Source of the DNA: Christensenella hongkongensis
GTDB lineage: Bacteria > Bacillota > Clostridia > Christensenellales > Christensenellaceae
Assembly: GCF_000981035.1 (NCBI RefSeq)
Contig: NZ_LAYJ01000088.1
Location: 33,107-97,106, forward strand
DNA length: 64,000 nt
Direction: 5' to 3'
Made by a program: the position numbers and the translations under genes. This document shows positions 39,786 to 48,201 of the stretch, piece by piece. The notes beneath the pieces were generated by a model. The model searched no databases, was not told the origin of the DNA, and saw nothing but the letters and a program-made list of their open reading frames with translations. Each line of letters opens with the position of its first letter. Within the stretch, counting starts at the first letter, position 1.

Positions 39786-40220
39786 TTATGCCTTCGGTAT
39801 TTTTTTGTAATTGATATTCAGCTTGTTGACCGCCTGCTGGTCGCCGATACGGATCACATACTCAAGGTCAATCTTTCCGCTCTCTTCCGATACGTCGCTC
39901 AATATCTGCGTGGGCAGCACCGACATCTGCATCATGCCAAACGGCGTTTCATACGCTGTCTCAAAAACGCGGCTTTTCAAAAACACAAACTCCGTTTCTA
40001 CGGGGCCGGTGCGCTTAAGCTGCACCCTCTCGCCTTCCACCGTAAGCAGTGTTTTGGTGTTTCCCATACCCGAAAGCTCGCTTTCGTCGTACTCTATGAT
40101 ATATTTTCCGTCCGAATGCGTCAGCATTCCTTCGGTATAAAGCTCCATCGTATTACTGTCCTGCTCGTCCGCTTGCGTGCCACGGATGTTGACCATAATA
40201 TTCTGTCTCGTAACCGTCAT
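39786..40220 (-). CDS. DUF1934 domain-containing protein
   Basis: 144-residue beta-barrel (calycin-like) protein of unknown function, found throughout Firmicutes (YwiB in Bacillus). Pattern seen: VNIRGTQADEQDSNTMELYTEG, YIIEYDESELSGMGNTKT, and a late MMQMSVLPTQIL then GKIDLEYVIRI. The ATG at 40220 lacks a good ribosome site; an in-frame TTG lies six bases upstream. The leader has a long-range inverted repeat (40252-40259 with 40310-40317). Confidence 0.88.
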   Translation of the reverse strand: MTVTRQNIMVNIRGTQADEQDSNTMELYTEGMLTHSDGKYIIEYDESELSGMGNTKTLLTVEGERVQLKRTGPVETEFVFLKSRVFETAYETPFGMMQMSVLPTQILSDVSEESGKIDLEYVIRIGDQQAVNKLNINYKKIPKA

Positions 40221-40387
40221 AACCAATCTTTATCTTTCTGCTCCAAACCTGCATGGGTAAAGGCTTTTTCAGGCTTTGGAGGCTTCTTTGCTCTATAAAA
40301 AATAACATATACCCATGATATATTATTTTTATTATAACACAAATTTTTGACACAGAAAAATATTTTCACAGAAAAAACTGATTTTTA

Positions 40388-40417
40388 TTGTCATTTCCGC
40401 ATTTTCTGTGCTAAAAT
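40388..40417 (+). promoter_or_regulatory. Promoter of zinc-ribbon microprotein gene
   Basis: TTGTCA, 18-bp spacer, TAAAAT; transcription start near 40424, leader of about 100 nt. Confidence 0.55.
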
Positions 40418-40463
40418 ACAATCAGAAAAAGAACCAAATTTTAAAACTTGCCTTCGAAAGATT

Positions 40464-40504
40464 TTTGGGGGAAATTTTTAAGCCGGTCTCTTTTCCCAAA
40501 AATT
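40464..40504 (+). promoter_or_regulatory. Leader hairpin next to the zinc-ribbon ribosome site
   Basis: TTTTTGGG pairs with CCCAAAAA, extended inward by GGAAA/TTTT with wobbles, ending six bases before AGGAGG and followed by TTTTT. Could act as terminator-attenuator or as an RNA thermometer. Confidence 0.45.
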
Positions 40505-40524
40505 TTTAGGAGGATGCTATTACC

Positions 40525-40698
40525 ATGGCAGACAGAACGTTAACTTGTAAAGATTGCGGCAACGAATTTGTTTTCACAGAAGGCGAACAGGATTTCTACA
40601 AAGAAAAAGGATTCGAAAACGATCCGGTCAGGTGCCCGGCTTGCAGAAAAGCAAGAAAGCAGCAGAGAAATAACTTCAGAAGAGGTTATGACGACTAA
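40525..40698 (+). CDS. 57-residue zinc-ribbon protein
   Basis: MADRTLTCKDCGNEFVFT at the start and RCPACRKARKQQR near the end give two CxxC knuckles (C8, C11, C37, C40), a complete four-cysteine zinc site. The tail is arginine-rich and glutamine-rich (NNFRRGYDD), suggesting RNA or DNA contact. This is a common, conserved small family of unknown function in Clostridia. AGGAGG stands eleven bases before ATG. Its long structured leader and strong terminator suggest it is well expressed, perhaps under stress. Confidence 0.85.
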   Translation: MADRTLTCKDCGNEFVFTEGEQDFYKEKGFENDPVRCPACRKARKQQRNNFRRGYDD

Positions 40699-40711
40699 AC
40701 ATAAGACGTCA

Positions 40712-40742
40712 AAAAAGCCATCCCAATGGGATGGCTTTTTTT
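40712..40742. terminator. Bidirectional terminator
   Basis: 13-bp stem AAAAAGCCATCCC and complement with seven T on the plus strand. Confidence 0.9.
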
Positions 40743-40753
40743 GTCTATGCTTT

Positions 40754-41467
40754 TTACTTTGTGCACACAAACGCGCCCATGCGAAACTTCTCTTCCGCCA
40801 GGCGTTCACGGATTGTAAATCCGGCGTTTTTAATTGCCCGGATGTATTCCGTTTCCGCAAAAAGCGTAATATGCTGCGTATTGTGGAATTCCCTGATCTC
40901 CCCGTCCTTTGCGATCAGATGGTACATATCCACTAAAACGCTTCGTTTTGTTTCCCTTTTTACGCTTTCCATACGGCAAAACTTTATCGCGCCGCATTCG
41001 CCGCTCTGCGCTATGGTTCCCTCACGAAAGGTTTCCCCGGTTCCCCATGGCGTCAGCAGAAATACCCCGCCCGGTTTGAGGCAGCGATATACGCACCGGA
41101 GCCCGTCTTCCATTTGCCCCGCGCTGCTGGCAAAACCAATACTGCCATAGAGGTTTACCACACATCCAAACGTTTGTCCAAACGAGAAATCAAACATATC
41201 CGCTTTTATAAATTCCGCTTTTGGAACCTTGCTGCGCGCTATACGCAGCATTTCTTCGGAAAGGTCAATTCCCGTCACATGAAAATCCCGTGCAAGATAT
41301 TCGCTTTGTCCTCCCGTCCCGCAGGCAATATCGAGCAACGCGTTGCTTCCGGATTTGTTATACCGCAGGGCTATCTCCAAAACCCGCTTTGCTTCTCTTT
41401 CATATTCTTCCTGTTGCACATACATCGCATCGTAATACCCTGCAACTTCGTCAAAATCAATAGACAT
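40754..41467 (-). CDS. Class I SAM-dependent methyltransferase
   Basis: About 237 residues. Rossmann fold with motif I LLDIACGTGGQSEYLA (about residues 44-59), acidic loop VTGIDLSEEM, motif II KADMFDFSF and post-motif CLKPGGVFLLTPWG. Belongs to the small-molecule (UbiE/MenG-like) type; the substrate is not identifiable. Two adjacent ATG codons exist; the second (41467) is six bases from AGGAG and is preferred. Single gene. Confidence 0.9.
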   Translation of the reverse strand: MSIDFDEVAGYYDAMYVQQEEYEREAKRVLEIALRYNKSGSNALLDIACGTGGQSEYLARDFHVTGIDLSEEMLRIARSKVPKAEFIKADMFDFSFGQTFGCVVNLYGSIGFASSAGQMEDGLRCVYRCLKPGGVFLLTPWGTGETFREGTIAQSGECGAIKFCRMESVKRETKRSVLVDMYHLIAKDGEIREFHNTQHITLFAETEYIRAIKNAGFTIRERLAEEKFRMGAFVCTK

Positions 41468-41579
41468 CATATTCTCCTTTTTTCCTGGATTGTGCCGGCA
41501 AATATAATCCTACCATATTGCAAACAAAATACTAGACTTATACTTTTGATCGTGATATAGTAACTAACTAGACGTATCT

Positions 41580-41612
41580 AAAAACGCCCTTCCATACGGA
41601 ACGGCGTTTTTT
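41580..41612 (-). terminator. Terminator of GNAT gene
   Basis: AAACGCC(G)TTCC with GGAA(G)GGCGTTT, then a T-run on the minus strand. Confidence 0.75.
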
Positions 41613-41632
41613 TATCCCCGCAAGGTTTTTTT

Positions 41633-42103
41633 CTATTCCTTATTTTCAGACGTTTGTTTGTGCAGGCAGCACATCATAAGGCCGGGCGCAAATTCCTTTT
41701 TCGCAAATTCCACATATCCCGCCCGTTCATAAAACCCAATGTTTTTCCGGCTGTCCGCGCTCGTAAAAAGCTCATACCTGCATTGTGGATAAAGCTCCTC
41801 TATCCTTGCGAGCAGCTTTTTTCCAAGTCCTTTGTTTTGCCAGTCCGGATGTACCATCAGCTTTCCGATAAAAAGCGTTCCCTCCTGCTCTCTCCCCCGC
41901 ACAGAACCAACGATTTTTTCTCCCGCCACAGCTTTTAAAACCACGCCTTTTAAATACTCGCCCCGCAGCTCGTCCAGCGTCTGTGTGGGCGGCTGGATCG
42001 AGAAGTCACCCACAAGCTCCGCCTCGCTCCGGTACGCAAGGTACTGCAACGCCAAAATTTCTTCCAAATCCGTTTCTTCCGCTATCATCAATTTTACTTC
42101 CAT
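41633..42103 (-). CDS. GNAT family N-acetyltransferase
   Basis: 156 residues. GNAT core is clear: KIVGSVRGREQEGTLFIGKLMVHPDWQNKGLGKKLLARIEE includes the acetyl-CoA loop QNKGLGKKL (about residues 87-95) and the late beta-5 motif KNIGFYERAGYVE. Substrate unknown. The start at 42103 follows AAGGTAAGG; a longer in-frame start would overlap the upstream gene by over 50 bases. It follows the aldo/keto reductase by ten bases in one operon. Confidence 0.92.
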   Translation of the reverse strand: MEVKLMIAEETDLEEILALQYLAYRSEAELVGDFSIQPPTQTLDELRGEYLKGVVLKAVAGEKIVGSVRGREQEGTLFIGKLMVHPDWQNKGLGKKLLARIEELYPQCRYELFTSADSRKNIGFYERAGYVEFAKKEFAPGLMMCCLHKQTSENKE

Positions 42104-42113
42104 AACCTTACCT

Positions 42114-42968
42114 TTACTCAACGTCAAGCGGAACCTTTTGCGTTGGAGCAGGGAACGCCCGCTCAATCCGTTCCAGTTCTTCCCCGCTGAGGCTGATCTG
42201 CGCGGCCTGCGCGTTTTCTCTGGTGTGGGCCGGGTTCGACGCTTTGGGGATTGCGATCACCTGCGGTTTTGACAATACAAACGCCAGCAAAAGCTGTATT
42301 ACTGATATGCCATGCTTTTCCGCAATTTCGCGCAGTGCAGCATCATTCAAAAGCTGCCTGCGCAGCTTGCCCGCCTGCGCAACCGGGCAATACGCCATCA
42401 CCGGAATACCGTGCCCGCGCAGCCATGGCAAAAGGTCGTACTCGATCCCCCGCGAGCCAAGGTGGTACAATACCTGGTTTACCGCGCATTGGTCCCCGCC
42501 CGGCACCGACCACAGCTCCTCCATATCGTCCGTGTCAAAGTTGGATACGCCCCAGCGCCTGATCTTCCCCCGCGCCTTCAGTTCTTCCATGCACTCCACC
42601 GTTTCGCGAAGCGGGACGCTTCCGCGCCAGTGCAACAGGTAAAGGTCGAGATAACCGGTACCTATCCTTTGCAGGCTGTTGTCACAGCTCGCAAAGATAT
42701 CAGCCCGCCCGGCGTTCCATGGATAAACCTTTGACGTAATGAACAACTCATCCCTTTCGCACCCGGCAATCGCTTTGCCCACCAGCCGTTCCGCCGCGCC
42801 TTCCCCATACATCTCCGCCGTATCGACCAGCGTCATACCAAGCCCGACGCCTGTGCGAAGGCTCTCTATTTCGCCTGATTCCCGTGCTGCCGAATCGCCC
42901 ATATGCCACGTGCCCTGCCCCAGTGCCGGAACCTTTGTCCCATCTGGTAAGGTTACTTCCTTTTTCAT
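42114..42968 (-). CDS. Aldo/keto reductase
   Basis: 284-residue NADPH-dependent TIM-barrel reductase. The tetrad is visible: D (LVDTAEMYGEG, about residue 51), Y in the same motif, K in FITSKVYPWN, H in YLLHWRG. Cofactor site PIPKAS-like VIAIPKASNPAHTREN at the C-terminus. Similar to the YeaE/AKR-like group; physiological carbonyl substrate unknown. AAAGGAGG precedes ATG 42968. First gene of a two-gene operon with the GNAT. Confidence 0.95.
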   Translation of the reverse strand: MKKEVTLPDGTKVPALGQGTWHMGDSAARESGEIESLRTGVGLGMTLVDTAEMYGEGAAERLVGKAIAGCERDELFITSKVYPWNAGRADIFASCDNSLQRIGTGYLDLYLLHWRGSVPLRETVECMEELKARGKIRRWGVSNFDTDDMEELWSVPGGDQCAVNQVLYHLGSRGIEYDLLPWLRGHGIPVMAYCPVAQAGKLRRQLLNDAALREIAEKHGISVIQLLLAFVLSKPQVIAIPKASNPAHTRENAQAAQISLSGEELERIERAFPAPTQKVPLDVE

Positions 42969-43276
42969 GTTGCTATCCTCCTTTGCCTGAGCTTTCAGTT
43001 TTATCCAGTATATCACAAAAATTTCCCTGTTTCCTGCCGTTTAGCTGTTCACGCAAACAGCATGCCGATTTGCAGCAATTTGTTTTATCATATCAAAACA
43101 CGTTTAATATATAAACGTGTTATTGGCATGCGGTTCCCTTCCGTTTGACATTTCACGTCAAAATCAAGGGATTTAGCGGCGCCTTACATAGACATTTCAT
43201 GTTGTATCGGCTATACTGGGTGTAGTATTCATATATTTTTGATTGCCTTATTAACGATTGATAGGAGGATTTATTC
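42969..43276. other. Divergent intergenic region AKR / DUF308 gene
   Basis: 308 bases. Contains a 25-base palindrome at 43097-43121, a smaller inverted repeat TTTGAC ... GTCAAA (43144-43162) and a TATACT box (43212-43217) upstream of the DUF308 gene without a good -35 box. Confidence 0.5.
43097..43121. promoter_or_regulatory. Operator-like palindrome
   Basis: AACACGTTTA-ATATA-TAAACGTGTT, perfect 10-bp arms, about 130 bases upstream of the aldo/keto reductase start. Confidence 0.45.
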
Positions 43277-43909
43277 ATGATTGAAGAAACAAACAACAAC
43301 CCCGGCGGCCAGAACGAACCGCCAAAGTCCAGAATGGACCTGAACAACGTAGCAAAGAAAATTACGGGTGGGCATAAAACGTCCGGCATCATCATCTCGA
43401 TCTGCATGGTCGTGCTTGGTGTGCTGCTGTTCATCAAGCCGGTGTATTCGGCAATCGGCCTCGCGTACATTGTAACAATCGGCTTTATCGTTTACGGTGT
43501 ATATGAAATTATTGCGTATTTCAGGACGCCCGCGGACTACAGGAATGGCTGGACGATTGCCAACGGTATTATCTTCGCGTTGCTTGGCGTGCTGATCCTG
43601 ATCGATTCCTTTGGAATTACCGGTAAGGTTGCAATGATCGAAACCTTTGCATTCATCATCGGTTTCTTTGCATTGTTTGGAGGTATCACGCAGATATCCT
43701 CCTACGGCGTATTCAAGAAATCCGGCGAACCGGGCTCCGGCTGGATTCTCGCAAGCGGCATCATCAACCTGATACTTGGTATTCTGATCATCATCGCGCC
43801 CTTTGCAGGCGTTCTCACGATCAATATCATCTTTGGTATTTACCTTGTGATCGGCGGTATCGCATTGTTCGCAGAAGCCTGTTCCGGCAAGCTTGCCCGC
43901 AAACAATAA
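43277..43909 (+). CDS. DUF308 (HdeD-like) membrane protein
   Basis: 210 residues: a polar N-terminus (about 30 residues, NNNPGGQNEPPKSR) then six hydrophobic helices in three repeated pairs, with the DUF308 spacing and ILLGVLILIDSF/ILGILIIIAPF echoes between repeats. Related to HdeD, an acid-resistance membrane protein of E. coli, though the role here is unknown. AGGAGG with good spacing before ATG 43277; own terminator. Confidence 0.9.
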   Translation: MIEETNNNPGGQNEPPKSRMDLNNVAKKITGGHKTSGIIISICMVVLGVLLFIKPVYSAIGLAYIVTIGFIVYGVYEIIAYFRTPADYRNGWTIANGIIFALLGVLILIDSFGITGKVAMIETFAFIIGFFALFGGITQISSYGVFKKSGEPGSGWILASGIINLILGILIIIAPFAGVLTINIIFGIYLVIGGIALFAEACSGKLARKQ

Positions 43910-43920
43910 ATTTGAACAGA

Positions 43921-43950
43921 AAAAACTCCTGCGGTTGCAGGAGTTTTTTT
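43921..43950. terminator. Bidirectional terminator
   Basis: 12-bp stem AAAAACTCCTGC and complement, GGTT loop, seven T. Confidence 0.9.
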
Positions 43951-43961
43951 ATATCTTTTTC

Positions 43962-45128
43962 TTATAACGAAAATAATTCTATTCCGTTATCATGCCACAC
44001 CCTGTCTGCAATATAAAACGCATACTCCTTCGAAATCGCTTTTTCCTCCACCATATCTGCAAGCACGCCCGATATCATTTCGCGTCCCGCAAGGACAGCG
44101 CCGTAGCTTTCCTCGCAGGTCCATGTGTCGCAGCCCCACAGCACCCTGTGAGCGTCTCCCACCTCGAGCGCATCGCGTAAAAAACGCTTGGCTGAAGCCG
44201 TGGATATCAGCGGCATCCAACAGGTATCCGCCCATACGTTTTTGTAATTATGCACGAGCGCAAGCATATCGTCCATCCATGGGAATCCGCCATGGAACAA
44301 GTCAAACCTTACCTCCGGGCATTCGTCGATCAGCCTTTTCAGGTATATGGGGGAAGATTTATTGAGGTTTGCGAGCCCCGTATGTATCTGCACGACTACG
44401 CCAAGCTCTCCCGCCATCCTGCAAATCCTGTAGATCATATAATCATAATAATCCTTCTTTTGCGCAGCCGTCGCGTCTGTATTGTTAAAGGCCGCAAGCG
44501 CGCGCCGCTTATCAAAGCAAAGGATTTCATTATCCAAATCGTAGGCAAGCGCCAACTTGATTGCCTTATGCTTTTTCATTCTCGCTTTGAGCGCATCCAT
44601 ATACGCTTCAAAATCATCGAATTCTTCCCCAAGGAATTCAAACGGATTGTTTCCGTTGTGGTCGTATACGCCCTTTGCGTTGCCAACCGCAAATGTATTG
44701 CAGCGCAGCACCGGCACAAAAAGGTCGCCGTGCCCGAGATCGTCTCCCGGATGATCGTAGTAATCGAGCATAATTTTGTCGTACCCGCACCATTCCCTGA
44801 GCACCCGCAGGTGCCAGCCGCCATCTTTATGGGCTTCGCGTACCCGGCTTGCAATCCCATCGAAATTTTCCGCGGTAAAGGGCAGGCCGTACAACGCCTC
44901 AAGCGACGCAAACATCCATCTGAAATAGCTGTTGCACGCATTCTTACGGATATACACCTGCGCTTCTTTCGCGTCCTTTGGCGGCTCGTCCATCCAGCCG
45001 CAATAGCTTTTTTCAAGGATGCGCCCAAGCGTCATTCCTTCATGCTGTGCATCCGACAAATGATGGCTGTGCGTGCTGAACGCCTTCTTTGTTTTCAAAT
45101 ATTCTTTGATTTCTTCCTGTAGCAACAT
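43962..45128 (-). CDS. Amidohydrolase-superfamily protein (uronate-isomerase-like)
   Basis: 388 residues. TIM-barrel metallo-hydrolase signatures: N-terminal THSHHLSD (metal HxH), IQIHTGLAN, FDLFHGGFPW and the late catalytic aspartate in LWGCDTWTCEES. The overall order is like glucuronate isomerase/UxaC relatives and the amidohydrolase-2 group, but it is shorter than UxaC (about 460) and the uronate-binding arginines cannot be confirmed. GGGAGG before ATG 45128. Likely acts on a small carboxylate or sugar acid; no linked transport gene is near. Confidence 0.82.
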   Translation of the reverse strand: MLLQEEIKEYLKTKKAFSTHSHHLSDAQHEGMTLGRILEKSYCGWMDEPPKDAKEAQVYIRKNACNSYFRWMFASLEALYGLPFTAENFDGIASRVREAHKDGGWHLRVLREWCGYDKIMLDYYDHPGDDLGHGDLFVPVLRCNTFAVGNAKGVYDHNGNNPFEFLGEEFDDFEAYMDALKARMKKHKAIKLALAYDLDNEILCFDKRRALAAFNNTDATAAQKKDYYDYMIYRICRMAGELGVVVQIHTGLANLNKSSPIYLKRLIDECPEVRFDLFHGGFPWMDDMLALVHNYKNVWADTCWMPLISTASAKRFLRDALEVGDAHRVLWGCDTWTCEESYGAVLAGREMISGVLADMVEEKAISKEYAFYIADRVWHDNGIELFSL

Positions 45129-45152
45129 GGCCGCCTCCCTTGCGAGCGATAG

Positions 45153-45185
45153 AAAAAGGCGCTACAACTATATCATTCCAGCGCC
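45153..45185 (-). terminator. Terminator of kinase-nitroreductase operon
   Basis: GGCGCT with AGCGCC around a 16-base loop, then five T on the minus strand. Confidence 0.65.
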
Positions 45186-45249
45186 GGTATCTTTTGATCC
45201 GGGGCTTCTGTCCGTTGCCCCATGTTTCCGTGATATTTGTTATTTTGGC

Positions 45250-45972
45250 TTAGACCACCTTTGCCCGCGCCATAAAGATATGCTTGTCCGGAACCGTCTG
45301 CGGCTCAAAGGAAAATTCAGCATTTTTGCCCTGATGCTTTACCGCAAGGAAAAAGCAGCAAAGCGCGATGCCGACATCCACTTGATTCAGGTTGCCCAGC
45401 AACAGCGACTTTTTCCGGCTCACTACCACATCCTCCGCCGTCCCGCTGAAATACCATGGCTGTTTATTCATGGCAGAAGGGGCCAGCCTTACGGCTTCCA
45501 GCACATGGAACAGGTCCGTAATCGACGATATCTCATTGAGGCTCTTCCGGTTGAACTGCTCTGCGCCTTCCCGGTGCATCGGCTGCGCGGGCGTTCCAAA
45601 GCACAAAGAAATCACCCACTCCATTCCCGCGGGCGCGGCCACTTTGTTTTTATCCGGCTTGGTCGTTCCAAGCCAGCACGCTCCAATATTTTTGGAGGAC
45701 AGGTACAGGTCGATCTGCTCCGCCAGAAATCCCGCATTCATGCGGTGGCCTTCTTTTTTCTCAGAATAGACGCAAATGCAGTGCGGCGCGTTCGTCCTGA
45801 TGTCCCCCGGCCCAAGTATCCTGATATCAGTCTGTATTTCCGGCCGCAGCGGAATCAGCTTTTCAATGACCTCCGCAAGCTCCGCAATCGTTTCGTCCGG
45901 AAGCGGCGCACTGTCGTATTTCCGCACCGACCTTCTGTGAAAAATGGCTTCATATAACGCTTCATAATCCAT
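45250..45972 (-). CDS. Nitroreductase-family flavoprotein
   Basis: 240 residues. FMN-binding features: HRRSVRKYDSAPLPDETI at the start (Arg-Arg-Ser phosphate site), APSAMNKQPWYFSG in the middle of the second half, and VDVGIALCCFFLAVKHQG near the C-terminus. It resembles the doubled TM1586-like nitroreductases, in which one chain holds two half-domains. Reduces nitro compounds or quinones with NAD(P)H; true substrate unknown. AAGGTGGGG precedes ATG 45972. It follows the kinase-like gene by 13 nt. Confidence 0.9.
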   Translation of the reverse strand: MDYEALYEAIFHRRSVRKYDSAPLPDETIAELAEVIEKLIPLRPEIQTDIRILGPGDIRTNAPHCICVYSEKKEGHRMNAGFLAEQIDLYLSSKNIGACWLGTTKPDKNKVAAPAGMEWVISLCFGTPAQPMHREGAEQFNRKSLNEISSITDLFHVLEAVRLAPSAMNKQPWYFSGTAEDVVVSRKKSLLLGNLNQVDVGIALCCFFLAVKHQGKNAEFSFEPQTVPDKHIFMARAKVV

Positions 45973-45985
45973 CGTGTTCCCCACC

Positions 45986-46879
45986 TTACTGAATTTGTAA
46001 TATTGTGCGTTTCACCTTTCCATCGATAATATCCGAAAGCTTATGCCGCGCATGCGCGATAATCACCGTCGTCCCGTTTTTTAGCGGCTCCTTTGCAAAC
46101 TGCAGCTTTGCCCGCGCTCCATTTGCGCCCTGGCGTGAAGCTCCGTTGCAATTTTCCATCATTTTATCGATCTGCGCTTCCACTTCCTCATAGGTCGCGC
46201 CGGAAACCTTTTCGATCAGCGTGGATTTATCGCTTGCGTCCGAGTAAATTCCCTCTACGCTTGTAAGCAATACAAGCACCTTCGCATTCACCAGCTGCGC
46301 GATCACCGCAGCCGTTTCGTCGTTGTCTACGCATTCCACCACATTATCCGTTTTACGCTTCAGGTCAAGCAGCTCAAGGTGCATGTTTTCCGTATCGGAT
46401 ACCGCGTCGTTATAATTCACAATCGGCACTGCGTTTTGGTTCGCCGCCGAAAACAGCAGGTTGCGGATGTGGTTTACCTTACGCTCGTCGTTAAAGTGGC
46501 TGTGCTCTACAAGCACCTGCCGTACCGAATACTTCGGCTTTATAAACTGGCGGTACATTTCCATCAGGATAGGCTGCCCCTGTGCGGCGTACGCCGTTTT
46601 GATTGCCGCAAGGTTTCCCTTCAGCTCGCGCCCGCCGTTACGCTTCATGTAGTCGATCCTGCCAATTTCCGTAGCTCCGGAGGACACGAGGATATACCCC
46701 GGCTTCAGTTCCGCCGCAAGCCGCGAAAAAATATTGTAATCGATATCGTTGTCTTCCTTGCGGATCAGCGCCATAGAGCCGATCTTTACGACAACGTCGA
46801 ATGTTATAAGCTCTTCATCGTCCGGATTCACCGGAAAATTGGAAAAACTGCCGTGCAGCTTCTTTTTTTGTTCTGTCAT
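45986..46879 (-). CDS. Amino-acid-kinase-family protein, glutamate-5-kinase-like
   Basis: 297 residues of the amino acid kinase fold. ProB/UMP-kinase-like motifs are seen: VVKIGSMAL (phosphate loop, about residues 29-37), LVSSGATEIGR (64-74), VDNDETAAVIAQLV and VLLTSVEGIYSD. The GTGGMxTK substrate-loop of true glutamate kinases is replaced by CNGASRQGANGARAKLQFA, and there is no PUA domain or proA neighbour. It may phosphorylate a different carboxylate or a nucleotide. AAGGAA precedes the ATG. First gene of an operon with a nitroreductase. Confidence 0.8.
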   Translation of the reverse strand: MTEQKKKLHGSFSNFPVNPDDEELITFDVVVKIGSMALIRKEDNDIDYNIFSRLAAELKPGYILVSSGATEIGRIDYMKRNGGRELKGNLAAIKTAYAAQGQPILMEMYRQFIKPKYSVRQVLVEHSHFNDERKVNHIRNLLFSAANQNAVPIVNYNDAVSDTENMHLELLDLKRKTDNVVECVDNDETAAVIAQLVNAKVLVLLTSVEGIYSDASDKSTLIEKVSGATYEEVEAQIDKMMENCNGASRQGANGARAKLQFAKEPLKNGTTVIIAHARHKLSDIIDGKVKRTILQIQ

Positions 46880-46958
46880 ACTAGCGTTCCTTCTTGTCTT
46901 TAGGTTTTAGCGAATCACACTAAATATACATCATTTTTGTAATTAGCACAATAGCCTG

Positions 46959-46987
46959 CTGACAGGATAGTAAAAATGTATTACAAT
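46959..46987 (+). promoter_or_regulatory. Promoter of MBL hydrolase gene
   Basis: CTGACA, 17-bp spacer, TACAAT. Confidence 0.6.
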
Positions 46988-47021
46988 AAAAAAAGCGATT
47001 TTTCTACAGAAAGAAGGCATC

Positions 47022-47891
47022 ATGTATACAATTACACAGGTAGGCGGAGCCGCGGGCGGCGAGGCGTTCCTCCTCATGACAGAAACAAAGACAGCGCTCA
47101 TCGATTCTGGCTTTTCATTCAGCGCGCCGGCAATGGTAAGCCGCATCAGGGCAGAGCTGAAAGGCCGGCCCCTCGATTACGCATTGCTCACGCACTCCCA
47201 TTACGACCATGCTTCCGGCAGCGCATACCTGCAGGAAGAGTGGCCGGACGTTGTGATTGTCGGCAGTGCATATGCAAAGAAAATATTCGAAAAACCCTCC
47301 GCACGCGCAGTCATCCGTGAAATGAACGACAATGCCGCAGAGCTTTACGGCGCACACGGATATGTGGATCAAACAGATAACCTGCACATCGATCTTACGG
47401 TGGGCGGGGACAGCATAATCGATCTTGGCTCTATGACGTTCCGCGTCATAGAAACGCCAGGCCACACCAAATGCTCCATCGCTTTTTACAGCGAGGAGGA
47501 AAACCTGCTTATTTCAAACGAGACGCTGGGCGTTCCTGTTGCGGGCCGTGTCATGCCCTGCTATCTCGTCGGCTATGAAATCACCATGGAATCTATTCGA
47601 AAAGCAGCCCGCTGCTCTGCGCAGAACATACTCATTCCACATCTTGGAATAATCAAAGGCGGCGATTGCGCTCATTTTATGAAAAACAGCCTTTACTGGA
47701 ATGAACAAATCATGCTCCAGGTAACGAAAGGCTATCGGGACGGAAAAACCATAGAAGAACTCTCCTTGGAGTTTAAAGAGCTCTTCTATAAGGACGATAT
47801 CGTTCGCTTGCAGCCGGAAAAGGCATTTTTGCTGAATTTGAGTTATACGATCCCCATGCTTTTAAAGGAATGCCCCGGTGAAACGGTATAG
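47022..47891 (+). CDS. MBL-fold metallo-hydrolase
   Basis: 289 residues. Two-metal site motif THSHYDHASG (about residues 56-65), later IETPGHTKCSI and ISNETLG and a late IPHLGI histidine: the glyoxalase II/MBL hydrolase pattern. The C-terminal 90 residues form helices likely covering the active site. No partner gene indicates a substrate. Start by GAAGG before ATG 47022. Confidence 0.9.
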   Translation: MYTITQVGGAAGGEAFLLMTETKTALIDSGFSFSAPAMVSRIRAELKGRPLDYALLTHSHYDHASGSAYLQEEWPDVVIVGSAYAKKIFEKPSARAVIREMNDNAAELYGAHGYVDQTDNLHIDLTVGGDSIIDLGSMTFRVIETPGHTKCSIAFYSEEENLLISNETLGVPVAGRVMPCYLVGYEITMESIRKAARCSAQNILIPHLGIIKGGDCAHFMKNSLYWNEQIMLQVTKGYRDGKTIEELSLEFKELFYKDDIVRLQPEKAFLLNLSYTIPMLLKECPGETV

Positions 47892-48201
47892 CAGCTTTTC
47901 CGATGCCGTTTCGTGGTCGATTCGAGGGATTGTAGCTTCTTTCCACCATGCAGTTTTGAATCATAGACGCGTAAGCGCATATCATTCAAAAGGAATCAAA
48001 TCAAACCCTGTATCGCCTGAAAGCATGATTTTGGAAGCCAAATGTTTGTACCTGATATCCCCAATGCCGACGCAGTAAAAAGACCAATGAAACAAATTTT
48101 GCTCATCGGTCTTTTTTCATTTATCCTGCCTGACAGCTATTCTTTTAGATTCCCTGTCCTATAATAGCCGTCTTCGGGCTGCCGCTTTTTTATATCTTCC
48201 C
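47892..48201. other. Intergenic region between MBL hydrolase and OsmC gene
   Basis: 310 bases. Holds a terminator (48077-48117) and an open frame of 66 codons starting at a GTG inside the MBL stop region (47878-48078) that I do not accept as a gene. Nothing else seen. Confidence 0.5.
48077..48117. terminator. Bidirectional terminator
   Basis: AAAAAGACC(A)ATGA with TCAT(C)GGTCTTTTTT around a 12-base loop. Confidence 0.8.

Larger units (their letters stand above)
40221..40524. other. Divergent intergenic region DUF1934 / zinc-ribbon gene
   Basis: 304 bases with a TATAAT box for DUF1934 (minus strand, 40331-40336) in a weak promoter, three AGGCTTT repeats in the DUF1934 leader, and the promoter and hairpin leader of the zinc-ribbon gene. 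Confidence 0.55.

Noticed and set aside
41531-41577. Direct repeat ACTAGACNTAT upstream of the methyltransferase
   Set aside because: Only 11 bases, AT-rich surroundings and no clear promoter relation; too weak to call an operator.
47878-48078. 66-codon frame starting at GTG in the MBL hydrolase stop region
   Set aside because: There is an AAGGA upstream, but the product is compositionally random, matches no family I know and runs into the terminator; not convincing.
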